DNA of 51,457 bases from Halalkalirubrum salinum (GTDB lineage: Archaea; Halobacteriota; Halobacteria; Halobacteriales; Haloferacaceae): positions 1 through 51,457 of the forward strand of contig NZ_SRSG01000053.1 of NCBI RefSeq assembly GCF_005543295.1, in the 5' to 3' direction. The notes under the pieces were generated by a model, which did no database searches, had not been told where the DNA came from, and saw only the letters and a program-made list of their open reading frames with translations. Below are positions 8,801 through 16,793 of this stretch, piece by piece. Made by a program: the position numbers and the translations under genes. Position 1 is the stretch's first letter. Each line of letters begins with the position of its first letter.

Positions 8801-9306
8801 GCGCCGAGGATACACTCCCAGCGGCGAAAGAATGCATCGACCGCTACTTTCAGTTGGATCTCCCCAAGTACGAAATCATCGATTCAGAGCGGGAGTTCGA
8901 ACTCGATATCAATGGGTACGAACTCGTTGGGTACATTGACGCCGTCTACCGGACACCTGGCGATGAACTGGTTGTTATCGATTACAAAGCGACCGAACGT
9001 CACCGTGACCTCCAAGACGACAAGCAACTTCCTATCTACCTGTTGGCATGCCGAGACCTGTACGATAAACCAATCAAACAGGCAGGATACGCGTACGTCG
9101 GTGAGATCGGCCCAAAAGTTGAATCACGGCTGTTCACCGAAGCCGAACTAGAAGCAGTCAAAAAAGACGTGACAGAATCGATGAACCGTATTACTCAATT
9201 CTCGTTCAGCCGGTACACTGCAGGTGAACACTGCCAATGGTGTCAACACAACCAGCTCCCCTGCGCACCAGATTCGCTCGCGGTCGGTCTTGGACTCGAA
9301 AAGTGA
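5851..9306 (+). CDS. AddA/RecB-like superfamily 1A helicase with C-terminal PD-(D/E)XK nuclease
   Basis: 1151 residues. UvrD-type motifs appear in order: Q motif PQQRTIID, Walker A GAGTGKT (41-47), motif Ia LALTFTNNAADSM, motif II DEFQDT (about 368), motif III GDDDQAIYEWRG (about 395), motif IV EENFRS, motif V TIHKSKGLDFPVV (about 712), motif VI VGITRAED (about 772). From about residue 910 a RecB-type nuclease domain follows: CPRSHYLD, LLFHDTAEQ, GYIDAVYR, VVIDYKATER (about 1042), and C-x2-C-x6-C at the end (CQWCQHNQLPC). The fourth cysteine in CPR completes a probable Fe-S staple, which textbook AddA nucleases lack. It is the motor of a double-strand-end-resecting complex with the two preceding genes, and could serve recombination or defence against foreign DNA. 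Confidence 0.88.
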   Translation: MTDHSDDYPSWYPVPEEEVSPEPQQRTIIDSDAYPMRVLAGAGTGKTFTMVRKIEHLIDEEDVSPDRVLALTFTNNAADSMREKLNAKLGTAGYDIDAYTYHSICNEILTDYAYDAGIDPDFEVATDAEKYAIVIDVLDEIEYRSVKPNVYGSDGYASGAASKLLNFIGSMKRSGITPNDIDAFLGPADRVYEVAGLSERVETIASDHLGGRSVSSVLDSLPDVRADLVTERDALRIDGMVASAHEFLDGLVDLCDALEAAFEAHEAGKRELPENAHKLPKYLLGGYANGAPTGIPDDLNIELTDHLDSFLSDCLTARDLTAGYAAYERELDERNLIDFDGLVVKTAALMDSPVGEKIAERWDYVFCDEFQDTDRLQFELVTSLVTDDNLFVVGDDDQAIYEWRGAHVANITEELDDAFAALTDEPLEENFRSRQPILDLANEAIQKLDHRERHKTLTRVNEPAYNGDTVATIELPADDDSDGAAQLRTVVQNLMSGAAENLDTAYDPGEIALLVRKNSHATPVIEEFDDAGIPYQVAGDLATESVGVRTVTAYLKALARPKDEVSWNRVLLMRYRLCDADLRTLNAGDDLLVETLQETPLDEFTEPDRVAKAREHATELLELRDAASLSRLYRELTDLTNIEWYLSEQERRDLAQLEDVIEQYGDSAVQPPLTPEFIDSLEHYDSLFDESGTAPTSQPDVADDAVNVMTIHKSKGLDFPVVLIPQVTADEWAPSSRTYDAFETSLSDGAQAAFAEDFVERDAHETRRVFHVGITRAEDILVLQGGSEESDDTADEDAVSRLVDDVLPSRIPWQPKRGQLPLWTDVEECFPDEAADWTHTLASKPIGNVGGTVTHHGEELPVETARDRVVHLATASLNGGLSPGDGRETLQVTSLSGPSTPSPSLTHSYTSLAAYEQCPRSHYLDYVVNAFADYQESTTTDGSDVSQRDIGLLFHDTAEQAANHGTDRREEWYEICERIASQRRAEDTLPAAKECIDRYFQLDLPKYEIIDSEREFELDINGYELVGYIDAVYRTPGDELVVIDYKATERHRDLQDDKQLPIYLLACRDLYDKPIKQAGYAYVGEIGPKVESRLFTEAELEAVKKDVTESMNRITQFSFSRYTAGEHCQWCQHNQLPCAPDSLAVGLGLEK

Positions 9307-9412
9307 CCTCCATCTACGACTGATGTTGTGGATTTTCTCCGTGATTTTCCGTACTCTACTGTCTATCGGTTACCGAGCGAAGCCAGTTCGATTCCACTTT
9401 CACTACGGTTGG

Positions 9413-9431
9413 CTGGAGCTTTTTACTCCAG
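9413..9431. terminator. Short hairpin in the gap after the helicase-nuclease operon
   Basis: CTGGAG and CTCCAG form a 6-bp inverted repeat around a T-rich loop, about 110 bp after the helicase stop and 65 bp before the zinc-ribbon gene. It may end the upstream transcript; archaeal termination usually needs only T tracts, so this is tentative. Confidence 0.3.
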
Positions 9432-9495
9432 AACACAAACGAGTATATGGAACTTGGACACTGTCACACGCTCCAAGTTCTTCCCCCTTACACTC

Positions 9496-9645
9496 ATGTC
9501 GCACGCAGCATCCACGATCGGAACCTGCCCATTTTGCAGCGCTGTGGTCCCCGAAACTGCTGTACTCATCGAGTACGTGGTAAATGCCGAAAAGAGACTC
9601 TTTGCAGAATGCTCTCAGTGCGGTGACCCAGTTAGGCCCCAGTAG
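9496..9645 (+). CDS. Small zinc-ribbon protein (49 aa)
   Basis: The ATG at 9496 opens a 49-residue ORF with two Cys pairs, GTCPFCSA and ECSQCGDP, a classic four-cysteine zinc ribbon. Between them lies a short beta-like stretch (AVLIEYVVNAEKRLF). The longer in-frame extension upstream (from 9328) is low-complexity and not protein-like, so the internal ATG is preferred. Similar tiny zinc-binding proteins are very common in haloarchaea (a DUF7837-like family as far as I recall) and generally have no known function; they may bind nucleic acid or partner proteins. It is monocistronic here. Confidence 0.65.
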   Translation: MSHAASTIGTCPFCSAVVPETAVLIEYVVNAEKRLFAECSQCGDPVRPQ

Positions 9646-9740
9646 TTACGTAGGACCCACGTTGCTACTCGCATTTCATGGGATAATTTGTATGCGCAGT
9701 CTTGATATTCTCCACACAACTGAAGTCGTGGGATTTCTCC

Positions 9741-10000
9741 TCAATGTTCTGTAATTAGCTCATCGACGCGCTCACCGATCGCAATTGCAGGAGCGTTGGT
9801 ATTGCCACTGGTAATTTTCGGCATGATCGATGTGTCGGCGACCCGGAGGCCTTCGACGCCGCGAACGCTGAGCTGTCGATCGACACCAGCGTCTCGCCGC
9901 TGCGGCACTACCAGATGATCGCCCAGGGCGGATGCGTGATCACAGTTCCCATTGGTGACGAAGTTGGCTGTCTCGATCGAAGTCCACTCAGTGTGGTGGC
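9741..10000 (-). pseudogene. C-terminal remnant of a GMC oxidoreductase
   Basis: The minus strand encodes [20 protein letters not shown] and [15 protein letters not shown], the diagnostic C-terminal block of GMC (glucose-methanol-choline) flavin oxidoreductases, ending at a stop at 9741-9743. Upstream, the expected His-Pro region (THP) lies in a different frame, so a frameshift near 9925-9935 is likely, and nothing of the roughly 450-residue FAD-binding part remains. This is a decayed tail left after deletion or insertion. The rest of 9646-10070 contains no other gene that I can support. Confidence 0.75.
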
Positions 10001-10070
10001 CTGTGACTGCCGGACCTGTACCGTATTGATGCAATAAACACACAAGTAGCGTCCCCAGTAACCAGTAGCT

Positions 10071-10424
10071 ATGGCATCTACACTTGCCGATGAGAGCTGT
10101 GAGGCCTGTACAACAGACGACGAACCGCTCACAGAAGAGGAGTACGCCGAGTACCTGGCTGCACTCGACGAGACGGTCTGGGACGTCGTTGACGAGCACC
10201 ATCTGCACGCAACGTATCCGTTCGAGGATTTCCGTTCTGCGCTTGAGTTCACCTATGAGATCGGTGAGCTTGCAGAAACAGAGTGGCATCATCCAGACAT
10301 CCAGCTTGAGTGGGGAGAAGTGCAAGTCGAGATGTGGACTCACAAAATCGACGGCCTCCACAAGACCGACTTCGTGATGGCCGCACGCATGGATCGCATC
10401 CACGAGCAATACGCTCCCGAGTGA
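10071..10424 (+). CDS. Pterin-4a-carbinolamine dehydratase
   Basis: 117 residues. The family signature is intact: [19 protein letters not shown], then HHP ([11 protein letters not shown]), a Trp-Thr-His ([11 protein letters not shown]) and the final Asp ([12 protein letters not shown]). The enzyme dehydrates 4a-hydroxytetrahydropterin during recycling of the cofactor of aromatic amino acid hydroxylases; in archaea without such hydroxylases it may act on other pterins. The N-terminal 30 residues are acidic and contain a Cys-x2-Cys (CEACTTDD). It is a single-gene unit, with a GMC remnant on one side and a MITE-like repeat on the other. mptA at 32591-33523 also belongs to pterin metabolism but is too far away to be linked. 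Confidence 0.9.
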   Translation: MASTLADESCEACTTDDEPLTEEEYAEYLAALDETVWDVVDEHHLHATYPFEDFRSALEFTYEIGELAETEWHHPDIQLEWGEVQVEMWTHKIDGLHKTDFVMAARMDRIHEQYAPE

Positions 10425-10913
10425 CGTTTGAAAGACAGTTTGACACATTGGGATATAGTAGCGTTTGCAATTATTTTCTCAGTTCGATTCAGGAACTGCG
10501 GGTTCACGCTCTCTCGGACTGCTTTTTGAGGTGCTTGGTGCAAAGCGTTGCAAACGTTACTATAGTTGAGCCATTCAGATACTGGCGTGCTCTTGTATAT
10601 GTGTATCTCTGTGTCTTCGCAGTATTGTCCGAGGTCGAAACTGATCGAGTTACCGTATAATTCGATTACGAGCTATTGTGCTGGCTTACCAGCAAGCAGA
10701 ATTTTCATACTCACGTGCTGGATCACCTCAGATTGTACGACCTGTTTCAATTTCGTGCTGGGTTATCTGGGGGTATTGACGGCCGCAACCGCAAATGTAG
10801 CGTAATCACTTGTGTGAAAAACATTCATAATCTTATTATACAGATCTCATATATACGTACTCACTCTAACAGTCAGTATATGATTACCCGTCGTGACACT
10901 TAGAATTATAATA
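10425..10913. other. 489-bp AT-rich intergenic region
   Basis: There is no credible gene. It contains the inverted-repeat element listed separately (10454-10564), and in its last 120 bases several TATA-like tracts (for example TTATTATACAG near 10833 and CATATATACG near 10848), presumably part of the promoter of the regulator that follows. Base composition is visibly lower in GC than the flanking genes. Confidence 0.6.
10454..10564. repeat. MITE-like element with 17-bp terminal inverted repeats
   Basis: TATAGTAGCGTTTGCAA at 10454-10470 is mirrored by TTGCAAACGTTACTATA at 10548-10564 with a single mismatch. The 111-bp element contains no transposase, so it would be non-autonomous. No clear target duplication is seen in the flanks. 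Confidence 0.6.
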
Positions 10914-12920
10914 ATGCCGAATAGAGAAACAGTCACCGCCTCACGGGAGCCCAGTGACAAGCCGATCACGGTGTTGCTCGTCGACGACAACGAGCAGTGG
11001 GCCCAATTTGTCGCCACTGATCTCGAAGCTGAGTATCCATCACTCACTGTTCATGTCGCTCTCAGCCCCAACGAAGCAATGTTGCGGCTCGGAGAGCTCG
11101 ACATCGACTGCGTTGTCGCCGACTATCAGATGCCCGAAGTCGACGGACTTGAACTTCTGAAGCGGTTCCACCAAGAGCATCCAGAGATCCCCTACATTCT
11201 TGCAACGAGCGAGGGAAGCGAAGACGTTGCGTCGGCAGCTATCGATGCGGGCGTTTCGGATTATGTTATCAAAGATCCACGAGTTGACCAGTCGTCGATG
11301 TTCGCCAGCAAGATCAAGCGAGCCGTCGAGACAGCACGTCTCCGGAACGAGATCGCCGAAAGTGAACGTCGCTATCGGTCACTATCTGAACAGAGCAGTG
11401 ATGGGATCATTATCGTCCAAGACGGTACGTTGGTGTTCTACAATCAGCGGTTCGTCGACCTCACGGGGCGACATCGACGGTGGTTCGAGCCGACTCGACG
11501 ACTCACAGAGATCGTCCATCCTGCGGATAAAGATGACGTTCGAAGCGTTGTTGATCACTGGAAAGAGAATCCGGGTGGCAGGCAACTTCACGAGATTCGG
11601 TTGGTAACTCCCGATGGGGAGGTCCGCCACTGTGAGTACACTGGCCAAAGAATCAGCCACGACGGAGAGCAGGCAGTCATGATCTCCATCCGTGACGTGA
11701 CCGAGCGGAAACAACGCCAACGTGAAATCCGCTGGCAAAGAGACCTCAATCAAGCTGTTAACAACATCCTCGTTGCAGCCCAAACTCGAGATGAGATTGA
11801 GCGTGGCGTTGTCGATCTGTTGGCTGACCATGGCTACGCGCTCGCGTGGATCGGTGTTCCCGAAGGTGGTACGCTTACACCCCGAGCACAGAGCGGCGAC
11901 AATAATTCACAGACCACAGATTTCACTTACCTAGCGGCAGTCGACTACTCGCTGGAAAGTGGGGCTGCCGACAGCGAGCCAAGTCTCTGGGCGGCCCGCT
12001 CGGGCGACAGTCGGTTCGTCACCGACTTCGAGGAGTTGTTCCCGACAGACTGGTGTGAAAAGGCGCTCACAAGAGGTTACCGATCGGGAGCGGCGATTCC
12101 GCTTTCGTACAACGGGATTTGGTACGGTGTGTTGGCCATCTATCACGCCGAATCCGATCGGTTCGACCAAACTGAACGCCGACTGCTCGAAGCGCTTGCC
12201 GACAGTATCGCCTTTGGGATCCATACTGTCGAAACTGAACAATCACTTGCCTCGGACCATACTGTCGAGGTAACCCTCCGAGTGGCTAACGAGGCGTACT
12301 ATCTCGTTGCTATCGCCCGCGAAATAGGGTGTACTGACGATGGAACAATCACAGTCCACGGAACCCTCCGTCACGCAAATGGACAGTTACTACAGTATCT
12401 ATCTGTAGATGAATCAACAGTCGACGCACTCAGAACAGCCCTCGCTGGTCGCCCTGAAATCATTGATGTGGAAACGATTGGTGCGGGACCCACGCCTCGT
12501 CTTCAAATCATCGTCGACGCTCCGACACCGGAGTCGCTTCTGATCGATCACGGCGCTGTCGTCCGGTCGACTACCGTCGATACCCGTGGGGCGGATTTGA
12601 TTGTCGAACTCCCAGCACGAGATACCGTGCGAACGACCGTCGAGAGCGTAGGAGCGGCGTTTGTGGACGTGTCAGTACGCTCGGTGACCGAGGTCACGCA
12701 CTCCGATACTGACTCAGCAGAGGTGAGCTGTATCGACAGGAGCGAACTCACTGACAAGCAGGCTGCCGCGCTCAAAGCGGCGTTCCATCATGGCTACTTT
12801 GAGAAACCACGAGGGAGTTCGGCCACAGAAATCGGGGAGTCCCTAGATATTGCCCACTCGACGTTTCTCCAGCATCTCCGCACCGCCCAGCAGAAGCTCT
12901 TTTCTGAATTATACCGGTAA
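10914..12920 (+). CDS. Bat-type transcription regulator: receiver, PAS, GAF and HTH_10
   Basis: The ATG at 10914 is preferred over an upstream ATG seven codons earlier because the receiver domain then starts normally (668 residues). Order: response-regulator receiver about 10-130 (LLVDDNEQW; phospho-Asp in CVVADYQMPEVDG; Lys in YVIKDP); PAS about 150-265 (YRSLSEQSSDGIIIVQD, ending DVTERKQRQRE); GAF about 270-430; Bat-family N-terminal domain about 440-600; C-terminal helix-turn-helix about 610-668 (LTDKQAAALKAAFHHGYFEKPRGSSATEIG, given here as landmarks LTDKQAAAL and ATEIGESLDIAHSTFLQHL). Proteins of this type are cytoplasmic sensors that bind DNA; bacterio-opsin activator Bat is the named relative. 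It heads a signalling cluster with the kinase and receiver genes downstream. Its target is unknown. Confidence 0.9.
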   Translation: MPNRETVTASREPSDKPITVLLVDDNEQWAQFVATDLEAEYPSLTVHVALSPNEAMLRLGELDIDCVVADYQMPEVDGLELLKRFHQEHPEIPYILATSEGSEDVASAAIDAGVSDYVIKDPRVDQSSMFASKIKRAVETARLRNEIAESERRYRSLSEQSSDGIIIVQDGTLVFYNQRFVDLTGRHRRWFEPTRRLTEIVHPADKDDVRSVVDHWKENPGGRQLHEIRLVTPDGEVRHCEYTGQRISHDGEQAVMISIRDVTERKQRQREIRWQRDLNQAVNNILVAAQTRDEIERGVVDLLADHGYALAWIGVPEGGTLTPRAQSGDNNSQTTDFTYLAAVDYSLESGAADSEPSLWAARSGDSRFVTDFEELFPTDWCEKALTRGYRSGAAIPLSYNGIWYGVLAIYHAESDRFDQTERRLLEALADSIAFGIHTVETEQSLASDHTVEVTLRVANEAYYLVAIAREIGCTDDGTITVHGTLRHANGQLLQYLSVDESTVDALRTALAGRPEIIDVETIGAGPTPRLQIIVDAPTPESLLIDHGAVVRSTTVDTRGADLIVELPARDTVRTTVESVGAAFVDVSVRSVTEVTHSDTDSAEVSCIDRSELTDKQAAALKAAFHHGYFEKPRGSSATEIGESLDIAHSTFLQHLRTAQQKLFSELYR

Positions 12921-13197
12921 CCGAGCGGTCGACGAACAATTATGCTATCGGCCGACGTGTGATTTTTGTCATTACTGCAACCACAATGTTTTCCAACCGG
13001 TTCCGCAATGAAGTCGTATGGATTGGCACGTACAGTTGGGATGGTACCGCTGTTGTTCGGTTCGGCATTCCTCTGGGCAACTGTTGGCACTCGGCTCTTG
13101 TGTCGACAGGCTGGACGGCGCTCATCCGGGCAGTTACTCGCTATCGGATCTGTTGCTGCGGTAAGACTCTCGCTCGGACTAGAAATGATTCATGCAT
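12921..13197 (+). other. Gap with a doubtful small membrane-protein ORF
   Basis: An ORF at 12966-13208 (internal ATG at 13008, MKSYGLARTVGMVPLLFGSAFL) has two hydrophobic stretches and would end inside the start region of the kinase. It may be a small haloarchaeal membrane protein (some two-helix families precede sensor genes) or chance. No better gene is visible in this stretch. Confidence 0.3.
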
Positions 13198-15315
13198 ATG
13201 TCAACTGAACTTTAATTTCTCCAAGTTCTCCTCATCGCTAACTTCGTTCTTGGATTAGTTTTTATTTATTATCTTCTCAACAATCGGGACCAGCGAGCAG
13301 CAACATCACTCCTCGTCTTGTTTGCTGGACTACTAGTTTGGTTGCTTGCAGACATCATACAAATCTGGACACCCACAAATCCCGCACCACCAATCGGAAC
13401 AGTACTGAGATTGCCGGGTGCAGATATTACGATTATCGGACTCCTACTGTTTGCATTTGAGTATACTGGCAGAGAAGACCTGATACGCAAACGGGTTCTC
13501 GCTTTACTATCCATCAAGCCCATTGTTTCTCTCGTCGTGGTTCTCACACCCACGTTAGATGAGCTTGTACAATTCACCACACCTGAAACGGTTGTGCAAG
13601 GATACCAGTTTGTAACGACCCCGTTTTTTGTTTTTCATATCACGTATAATTGGATTTTGACAGGTCTTGCAATAGCAATCCTTGTTCGAATGACGTTCCA
13701 GTTAGAGTACCAAAAGTATCGCCAACTATCTATACTTTTTATTGCATTCCTTATTCCAATCGGTGCGAATGTGTTACTCCGTCTTAATGTCACTCGACTA
13801 GATCTAACGACTGCCGCGTTTTTTGTGACGGCGACAGCACTAATGTATGCCACATTTAGACTTCAAATATTTAATAAGTTGCCGGTTGCTCGCCGGGCTG
13901 TCTTAGAAAAAATGGATGAGCTTGTATTCGTCTTAGATGAGACAGGAACTATTGTGATGGCAAACAGTGCAGCCAGTGAACTGTTCAATCATAAAAGTAC
14001 GCTAGTAGGGACACAAATATCGTCGATATTAGGCGAGGATACGACTACACTGTCGAATACTGGAGAGCGTCAAGTCGATATTGCCACCAGTATTGATGGT
14101 GAATTGCGATACTTCACCGTCAGTCAGACAACGCTAACGGATTACTACGAGAGAGTCGGCGGACACCTGCTTGTCTGTCGAGATGTAACCGAGCGCAAAC
14201 GCCGCGAGCGCGAAGTTGAAGCCCTGAATACACGCCTCGAACTCGCTCTCGATGAAACCAATACCGGTGTGTGGGAGGCCACTTTAGACGCTGAAGTGCT
14301 ATTTTTCGATGAGGCATCCGAGCGGCTTTATCGATACGCCCCTGGGGAGTTTCCGAACACTGTCGAGGGGTTTACCGACCGGCTCTCGGATGCGGATTTC
14401 GAGGATATCGAACGCAGATTTCAAAAGGCAGTCGACGGCGATGGTGAGTATAGTGCCGACTTCAGAGTCACCCTCCCCGACGGCAGTCATCGATGGATTC
14501 AGGCTCGCGGTGTCGTCCAAGATGATGAGGACGGATCACCGGGACGAATGGTTGGTATTCAGACCGACATTACAGCGCTAAAGCGGCATGAACAGCGACT
14601 CGAAAATCAAAACAGCCGCCTTATGTTGCTCAACAAACTCGTCCGCCATGACATCCGTAACCAAGCCAACCTGATTACGACACTCACAAGCAGACTCAAC
14701 ACCGATTTGAGTTCCGCGACTGCTACTGGGGAGTACATTACCTATGTCGATCAGATCGCCGCCAGCAGCGACCAGATCATTGACCTCACTCAGCAGGCCC
14801 GAGATCTGATGTCTGTCATTTCATCAATAGGGGAGTCGCTGTCTCCCATGGGATTGTCAGAGACGCTCGACCGCGAGATCGCCAGCGCCTCGATGATCGA
14901 TATGGAGACGACGATCCGAACCGATGGTGTGCCCGATGTCGACGTCGTTGCCAACGAACTGCTCGGCGCGCTGTTCCGCAACCTACTAACCAACGCGATC
15001 AAGCATAATGACTCCGAGGCTCCAGAGGTTGTTGTCTCGGGGACGGTCGACGATGAGATGGCGTGTGTTACGATTGCTGACAACGGCCCCGGTATCCCCG
15101 TATCCGACCGCGAGGCAGTGTTCATCGAGGGAAAAACACTCCCTGGCAGCGACGGCACCGGCTTCGGACTGTCTCTCGTCAAAACGCTCGTCGAGCAGTA
15201 CGGCGGGAGCGTCGAGATCGGCGAGGCCGAGGACCTCGGCGGGGCGGCTTTCACGGTCCGACTCCCACTTGCCGAACCGACCGCTACGGACGATGGGACC
15301 GCTACCGACACATGA
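13198..15315 (+). pseudogene. 7TM-type sensor histidine kinase interrupted by a stop at codon 6
   Basis: The natural start appears to be ATG at 13198 (MSTEL), but the sixth codon is TAA (13213-13215). From 13216 the frame is open to 15315 and its first residues form transmembrane helix 1 (FLQVLLIANFVLGLVFIYY). Helices 2-7 follow to about residue 230, then PAS (DELVFVLDETGTIVMANSA), a second PAS (ALDETNTGVWEATL to VGIQTDITAL), phospho-His in LVRHDIRNQ, and a complete HATPase domain (N box LLTNAIKHND, G1 IADNGPGIP, G2 GTGFGLSLVKTLVEQYGG). Without the stop it has 705 residues. The first usable start after it is TTG 13318 (665 residues), which loses helix 1. The rest is undamaged, so either the mutation is recent or translation restarts. 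Confidence 0.7.
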
Positions 15316-15510
15316 CGGTGGGAGAGCTATGTTGCGGCGAGCATTTGTACTGCCATGTCTGATTCACTTGGTGAAGCCGCGATCACGGTCTCGCTTCGGA
15401 TCGCTGGGCAGAATGCCACAACCAACTGATGACCTTTCCAGCCGAGGCCTGCGCCGAAATTCGTCACATGTCGGTAGTAGAGCTATGACCCAACAGAGCG
15501 AATGATTAGC

Positions 15511-15891
15511 ATGTCCAACCGAATTCGGATCCTCTACGTCGACGACAGCCCCTTGACGACGCGGGCCCATAGCAAAATACTGGTCGAGTATGGCTTTGAG
15601 GTAGTGACTGCCAATAGCCCCCAAGACGGGCTCGATCACCTCGATGGGGAAACAGTCGATTGCATAGTGAGTGATCTGGAGATGCCTGGCACCGACGGCC
15701 TCGAGTTCCTGTCGACGATCAGAACCAACTACCCCGAACTGCCGTTTATTTTATTTACTGGAAGGGAATCCGAGCAAGCTATCGTCGAAGCCTTCGACCG
15801 AGGCGCAACCGATTTCGTCCCGAAATCCGTCTGTCGCATCTCTGAGGAACTACTGTGTCGACGGATCGAACAGGCAGTCTCAACAGCATAG
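15511..15891 (+). CDS. Stand-alone response-regulator receiver protein
   Basis: 126 residues from ATG 15511 (MSNRIRILYVDDSP); an ATG three codons upstream is also possible. A single receiver domain: acidic pocket YVDDS, phospho-Asp in CIVSDLEMPGTDGLEF, Thr in LPFILFTGRESEQAI, Lys in TDFVPKS. There is no output domain, so it may relay phosphate or titrate the neighbouring kinase. It lies 195 bp after the histidine kinase; that gap holds nothing that I can support. Haloarchaea often carry such receivers beside PAS kinases. A kinase remnant follows directly. Confidence 0.9.
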   Translation: MSNRIRILYVDDSPLTTRAHSKILVEYGFEVVTANSPQDGLDHLDGETVDCIVSDLEMPGTDGLEFLSTIRTNYPELPFILFTGRESEQAIVEAFDRGATDFVPKSVCRISEELLCRRIEQAVSTA

Positions 15892-15949
15892 ATGTCATAG
15901 TCATCGGCACAGCCTGACGGAGTCGATTGGAACCTCGTGATCCAGTATT

Positions 15950-16218
15950 CGGGCATTGGTGGCTCGCTACTCGGGTGGACTGCGGTCGTGGCAGCAGTCG
16001 TCTCTTCGGCGCAATTTTTGTGAGCCCAAGACAGCGGGGATGGTATTCCCGTTGCCCGCCGAGAGGAGGTGTTCCAGCCCGGCCGATCGACCCATCCCGA
16101 CAGGACTGGTCTCGGACTGCCGATCGTCAAGGAAATTGTCGACGCATATGGGTGGTCGACTACTGTCACTCAAAGTCCCGAAGGCGGTGATTGAATCGAA
16201 ATCACGGGAATCGAGTGA
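15950..16218 (+). pseudogene. Remnant of a histidine kinase ATPase domain
   Basis: From 16030 the plus strand reads DSGDGIPVARREEVF, then GLGLPIVKEIVDAYGWSTTV, the G1 and G2 boxes of a HATPase domain. A TGA at 16192-16194 interrupts it just before the last strand (IEITGIE, stop at 16216-16218). Upstream residues (GAIFV at 16008-16022) fit the preceding beta strand but lie in another frame. It therefore has at least one frameshift and one stop, and its N-terminal sensor part is missing. It is probably the end of a kinase that once paired with the receiver at 15511. Confidence 0.75.
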
Positions 16219-16793
16219 CTGACATCGGTGTTTTCGAATAGGTACCCGGCGTAGTCGCGTGGTTCAGTGCGGGTGCGTGAGTAAATCTCTATCTCATCCG
16301 TGTCATACCGACATATGAAGCCATCAAAAATACAAAACAGGAACATATCGTTTTTCTGCATTTCAGGGGCTCTAGGGCGTATTTTCAACTCAAAACACGA
16401 CTTCTCGAAGCGGTTCTGCGCTACAGTTATTGCAAATGGGAGTTGCAGGCGAGACTCACTGATCTCGATACCTTCAGATGTCGCAGTTTAGTATAAGACA
16501 TCTACTGGTATTTTTATTCTATGTCTTTCGAACGGGTAACGCGGGTCTGTACAGGTTCTCATCCCTGTGATAGGACCTGGCAATGGCGGAACATGGAACT
16601 GTTGCCGACCAAATGGGCACTCAATGGTGATAGCCGGTGAGTCACCAGTCGGTTCGGGTCCACGCAGTTGTGTTCACTCGTCAACGTTCTCTCGCAAGTC
16701 GCGTAGTTCACCGCTTTTCGGGGATCGGCGGCAGTCTCCTCGGTGGCAGGGCGTTGTGGCCCAGTCAGCCAGCGACAACTCTCGGAGGGATGT
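16219..16793. other. 575-bp intergenic region upstream of the giant surface gene
   Basis: Short ORFs here (16300-16491, 16567-16797) have no recognisable features. The region likely contains the promoter of the giant gene; an AT-rich tract GTATTTTTATTCTATG near 16509 is the best TATA-like candidate but lies far (about 280 bp) from the start codon, which would imply a long leader. Confidence 0.4.
16784..16789 (+). promoter_or_regulatory. Shine-Dalgarno sequence deciding the start of the giant gene
   Basis: GGAGGG lies 4 bases before the ATG at 16794. It supports that ATG, which opens directly into a signal peptide, over the upstream open frame from 16743 and over the overlapping out-of-frame ATG at 16790. 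Confidence 0.65.

Noticed and set aside
9700-9745. IS200-like end (AACTGAAGTCGTGGGATTTCTCC)
   Set aside because: It resembles ends of haloarchaeal IS605 elements that I remember, but without a transposase or a partner end it cannot be supported.
15008-15505. 165-residue plus-strand ORF overlapping the kinase end and touching the receiver start
   Set aside because: Ser/Arg-rich shadow of the kinase HATPase frame; the ATGA contact with the receiver gene is coincidental.
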